Source: an uncultured Gammaproteobacteria bacterium
GTDB taxonomy: Bacteria > Pseudomonadota > Gammaproteobacteria > UBA9214
Assembly (NCBI GenBank): GCA_905480065.1
Contig: CAJQOV010000158.1
Location: forward strand, 1-8,715
DNA length: 8,715 nt
Direction of reading: 5' to 3'
In this document: one piece after another, positions 6,091-8,715 of the stretch
Position numbering within the stretch: the first letter of the stretch is position 1
How the letters are laid out: each line of letters begins with the position of its first letter
Notes under the pieces: generated by a model
The model's database searches: none
What the model saw: only the letters and a program-made list of their open reading frames with translations
Told to the model about the DNA's origin: nothing
Program-made: the position numbers and the translations under genes

Positions 6091-6130
6091 GCGCGTTGCG
6101 CGCGACACCCGGATTCGCTTCGACTATAGT
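6091..6130 (+). promoter_or_regulatory. Predicted sigma70-type promoter for the yyaL-like gene
   Basis: A -10 of TATAGT (6125-6130, five of six consensus bases) stands 17 bp after GCGACA (6102-6107, four of six) in the 100-bp divergent gap. Transcription would begin near 6137, about 26 nt before the ATG. The -10 lies in the perfect palindrome ACTATAGT (6123-6130), and a GCGCG-TTG-CGCGC inverted repeat (6091-6103) touches the -35, a possible but unproven operator. I found no comparably good minus-strand promoter for the GT2-led operon in this gap. Confidence 0.5.
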
Positions 6131-6162
6131 AGCTCGCCCTGCGGAACTTTCTGCACGACAGC

Positions 6163-8247
6163 ATGAACGAGCACAGCGACTATACCAACCATCTTGCCGG
6201 CGAGACCAGTCCTTACCTGCTGCAACATGCACATAATCCGGTGGACTGGTATCCGTGGGGTCAAAAAGCCCTTGACAAGGCGCGCCTCGAGAATAAGCCG
6301 ATCCTGCTGTCGGTCGGCTACTCGGCCTGCCACTGGTGCCACGTCATGGCACACGAATCGTTCGAGGATGCGCAAACCGCCGCGCTGATGAACGCGCTGT
6401 TCGTCAACATCAAGGTCGATCGCGAGGAACGGCCCGATATTGACCGCGTCTACCAGACCGCCCATTCCATGCTGGCGCAACGCCCGGGAGGCTGGCCACT
6501 GACCGTGTTCCTGACCCCGGACGACCAGGTGCCCTACTTCGCCGGCACCTATTTCCCGGACACGCCACGGCATGGCATGCCGGCGTTTCGCGACATCCTG
6601 CAGCGCGTGCACGACTTCCTGCGCAACCACGAGGCGGACATCCGTGACCAGAACCGGCGCTTGCTGGATGCGCTGGCACAGATGAACCGTGCGCAGGGCG
6701 CCGACTCGCTCGACAGCCTGCCACTGGATGCCGCGCGCCAGTTGCTGGAGCAATCCTTCGACAGCACCAACGGCGGTTTTGGCCGGGCACCGAAATTTCC
6801 GCACCCGACCAGCCTGGAACGGCTGTTGCGACACTGGGCCGCAGCGCGCACCGACAGTGGCCAGCCGGACCGGCGTGCCCTGCACATGGTCAGCTTCACA
6901 CTCGAGAAAATGGCGCATGGCGGCGTGTTCGACCAGCTCGCCGGCGGCTTCTGCCGCTACTCGGTCGATGATCAGTGGATGATCCCGCACTTCGAGAAAA
7001 TGCTGTATGACAACGGGCCGCTGCTGGCGCTGTACGCGGAGGCGTGGGCGGCCACCGGCAACGCCCTGTTCGAACGCACCTGCCATGCCACCGCAAGCTG
7101 GGTGATGCGTGAAATGCAGGCGCCGCAGGGCGGCTACTACTCCAGCCTGGATGCCGATTCCGAGGGCGAGGAAGGCAAGTTCTATGTCTGGACCCCGGAC
7201 GCGGTGCGCGCCTTGCTCGACGCGCAGGAATACCGGCTGGTCGCACGCCGTTACGGGCTGGACGGTGCGGCCAACTTTGAAGGTCACTGGCACCTGCACG
7301 TGTATCGCGACCTGCAGCAACTGGCCGGGGAATTCGCGCAGGATGAAACCGCGCTGCGCAGGACCCTGGCCAGTGCGCATGCAAAGCTGCTGCAGGCGCG
7401 CGCGCAGCGCGTGCGCCCCGGCCGTGATGAAAAGATACTGACGTCCTGGAATGCGCTGATGATCCGCGGCATGGCCATTGCCACACGGCATCTGGGCGAA
7501 GGGGCCTGGCTGGACTCGGCACAACGCGCACTCGATTTTATCCGTAACACGCTGTGGCGTGACGGGCGCCTGCTGGCCACGTTCAAGGATGACCGCGCGC
7601 ACCTGAATGCCTACCTCGATGATTACGTGTACCTCATCGATGCACTGCTGGAGCTGCTGCAGGTACGCTGGCGGGATGCGGATCTCGCCTTCGCCATCGA
7701 ACTGGCCGAGGTAGTGCTGACCCACTTCAGCGACCCGGCCGGCGGATTTTTCTTCACCGCCGACGATCACGAGGCGCTGATCCAGCGTTCGCGCCCGGAT
7801 CACGACGAGGCGATGCCATCCGGCAACGGCATTGCCGCCCGGGTGTTTGGCCGGCTCGGTCACCTGCTGGGCGAAACGCGCTACCTGGAGGCCGCCGAAC
7901 GCACGCTGAAAAGTACCTGGCAGGGCATCCGCTCCATGCCGCACGGACATACCAGCCTGCTGGTGGCCCTGGAAGAATCGCTGTTTCCGTTCCAGACCGT
8001 TATCATCCGCGGCAAGCCGGCGCAACTGGCCGAATGGCACGCGCTTGCAAACCGACCCTATGCACCGGCCCGTCTGAGCCTGGCGATTCCGGACCACGCG
8101 ACCGGGTTGCCGGGGCTGCTGGCAGAGCGCAGCGCACGCGACCAGTGCGTGGCCTATGTCTGCGAAGGCACCCGCTGCGGCACACCGATTACCAGCCTGC
8201 AGCAATTGCGGCAGGCACTGACAGGACAGCGGGAGCACGACACATGA
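6163..8247 (+). CDS. YyaL/SPATA20-type thioredoxin-domain protein
   Basis: A soluble protein of 694 residues, the usual length for the YyaL/SPATA20 (DUF255) family, probably cytoplasmic since no signal peptide is seen. The N-terminal thioredoxin-like domain (about 5-170) has the family signature SPYLLQHAHNPVDWYPW (16-32), CHWCH with Cys56 and Cys59, and KVDREERPDIDRVY (84-97), followed by GGWPLTVFLTPD (109-120) and FAGTYFP (126-132). The rest (about 180-690) resembles an alpha/alpha-toroid of the N-acylglucosamine 2-epimerase/glycoside hydrolase type: GGFGRAPKFPHP, MAHGGVFDQLAGGFCRYSVD, FEKMLYDN, SLDADSEGEEGKFYVW, KILTSWNALMI and MPSGNG are all recognisable family blocks. The biochemical role of the family is not settled; a redox or carbohydrate-related activity is suspected. 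ATG 6163 is chosen for its position just before the conserved block and after the predicted promoter; its Shine-Dalgarno is weak. It overlaps the next gene by 4 nt. All key residues are intact. Confidence 0.93.
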   Translation: MNEHSDYTNHLAGETSPYLLQHAHNPVDWYPWGQKALDKARLENKPILLSVGYSACHWCHVMAHESFEDAQTAALMNALFVNIKVDREERPDIDRVYQTAHSMLAQRPGGWPLTVFLTPDDQVPYFAGTYFPDTPRHGMPAFRDILQRVHDFLRNHEADIRDQNRRLLDALAQMNRAQGADSLDSLPLDAARQLLEQSFDSTNGGFGRAPKFPHPTSLERLLRHWAAARTDSGQPDRRALHMVSFTLEKMAHGGVFDQLAGGFCRYSVDDQWMIPHFEKMLYDNGPLLALYAEAWAATGNALFERTCHATASWVMREMQAPQGGYYSSLDADSEGEEGKFYVWTPDAVRALLDAQEYRLVARRYGLDGAANFEGHWHLHVYRDLQQLAGEFAQDETALRRTLASAHAKLLQARAQRVRPGRDEKILTSWNALMIRGMAIATRHLGEGAWLDSAQRALDFIRNTLWRDGRLLATFKDDRAHLNAYLDDYVYLIDALLELLQVRWRDADLAFAIELAEVVLTHFSDPAGGFFFTADDHEALIQRSRPDHDEAMPSGNGIAARVFGRLGHLLGETRYLEAAERTLKSTWQGIRSMPHGHTSLLVALEESLFPFQTVIIRGKPAQLAEWHALANRPYAPARLSLAIPDHATGLPGLLAERSARDQCVAYVCEGTRCGTPITSLQQLRQALTGQREHDT

Positions 8248-8651
8248 GTGACACCATCCACAATCTGCAATTACCGGGAGCGCAACTCAGCAGCATCGAG
8301 CAGGACGGCGACGACCGCATCACCCTGCACTTTGCCCAGGTACGACTGATCCAGGAAATGGAGGGCGCCTTCGAGGACTCCCTGTGGACCCAGGCAATCA
8401 GGCTGACGCTGCGCGACATCGAGATCGACGGGGAACTTCCGGCCTGTCCCTGCGAACTGCAGGGCGGTGAGCTGACCAACAATATCTACACCTGGCGCAA
8501 CCAGGTGCCGTTGCCGATCCGCTGGCGCGGCGATGTCGGCTGCAAGCTGGTGGTCGCGGGTTCCGGCGCCAGTTGCACCATTCGGGCGAACCAGCTGGCA
8601 GTGGAACAGATCGACCACCCGCGCTATATCAAGCACATCAAGAAAGGCTAG
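8244..8651 (+). CDS. Small protein of unknown function coupled to the yyaL-like gene
   Basis: I do not recognise this 135-residue protein. The start is the ATG at 8244, which overlaps the upstream stop as ATGA and has GGGAG (8231-8235) 8 nt before it; a longer in-frame reading from 8034 would run inside the upstream gene and is rejected. The protein is soluble and acidic in its first half, rich in alternating hydrophobic and polar residues (RITLHFAQVRLI, AIRLTLRDIEIDG, CKLVVAGSGASCTIRANQLAV), which suggests a beta-sandwich or beta-barrel. It has four cysteines (68, 70, 100, 111), the first two as a CPC motif in ELPACPCELQGG. It has no signal peptide or membrane segment. A basic tail (HPRYIKHIKKG) ends it. 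Close coupling suggests a shared process with the thioredoxin-domain protein, but no function can be assigned. Confidence 0.85.
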   Translation: MSDTIHNLQLPGAQLSSIEQDGDDRITLHFAQVRLIQEMEGAFEDSLWTQAIRLTLRDIEIDGELPACPCELQGGELTNNIYTWRNQVPLPIRWRGDVGCKLVVAGSGASCTIRANQLAVEQIDHPRYIKHIKKG

Positions 8652-8715
8652 CCGGCTGTTGAAAACCCCTCAGGCGAGTGCAAGACAAGGTAAACATCCA
8701 GTTTGTCACGACCGC
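8652..8715. other. Non-coding tail, possible mobile-element or repeat edge
   Basis: No gene start is visible in these 64 bp. The stretch beginning GGCTGTTGAAAA a few bases after the stop codon at 8651, continuing with AGGCGAGTGCAAGACAAGG, resembles from memory the ends of insertion sequences or dispersed repeats in Gammaproteobacteria. There is no matching inverted end or transposase in the window, so this is only a suspicion. No convincing terminator hairpin with a T-run is present. Confidence 0.25.

Noticed and set aside
6124..8238. A 704-codon open frame on the minus strand opposite nearly the whole yyaL-like gene
   Set aside because: It mirrors a strongly supported GC-rich gene codon by codon; its protein is rich in Gln, Arg, His, Cys and Ala with no recognisable domain, and the plus-strand gene has all its family motifs. 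Long antisense frames are expected at this base composition.
8034..8243. An N-terminal extension of the last gene to ATG 8034
   Set aside because: It would lie entirely inside the yyaL-like gene in another frame, while ATG 8244 has a good Shine-Dalgarno at 8 nt and a typical ATGA overlap.

Overview
The window looks like a piece of a GC-rich gammaproteobacterial chromosome. The evidence is an E. coli-like ThyA that keeps E. coli residue numbering (Cys146, Arg21), an RlmI of 396 residues, the lgt-thyA gene order common in Gammaproteobacteria, and a type of short dispersed repeat often seen in that class. I see no plasmid, phage, CRISPR, tRNA or rRNA features. Species cannot be told from the sequence.

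Layout. Positions 1-6062 are a run of six genes on the minus strand, read right to left: a family 2 glycosyltransferase (GTG start), a VTT/TVP38-type membrane protein, an ArnT-like family 39 membrane glycosyltransferase, rlmI (23S rRNA m5C methyltransferase), lgt (lipoprotein diacylglyceryl transferase) and thyA (cut by the left edge about 20 codons before its end). The first four genes are tightly packed (8-nt overlap, 3-nt gap, 4-nt ATGA overlap). A 100-bp divergent intergenic region (6063-6162) follows. On the plus strand lie a YyaL/SPATA20-type thioredoxin-domain protein and, coupled by an ATGA overlap, a small unrecognised protein with four cysteines. The last 64 bp hold no gene and may be the edge of a mobile element.

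How the genes fit together. The GT2/VTT/GT39 trio reads as an envelope glycosylation module. GT2 would charge a polyprenyl phosphate with a sugar on the cytoplasmic face, and the GT39 enzyme would transfer that sugar on the periplasmic side. The VTT protein could handle or recycle the lipid carrier. The downstream genes are housekeeping: ribosome modification, lipoprotein maturation and dTMP synthesis.

The most unusual feature is a family of short inverted-repeat elements (21-bp arms with the motif GGGGTCGGTGTCAATTT, and a conserved ~35-nt core). They fill almost all of the two gaps in rlmI-lgt-thyA, touch the stop codons of rlmI and lgt, and lie 4 and 10 nt upstream of the start codons of lgt and thyA, where Shine-Dalgarno sequences would be expected. 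No transposase for them is in the window, so they look like non-autonomous REP/MITE-like units now built into the operon's translation and mRNA structure.
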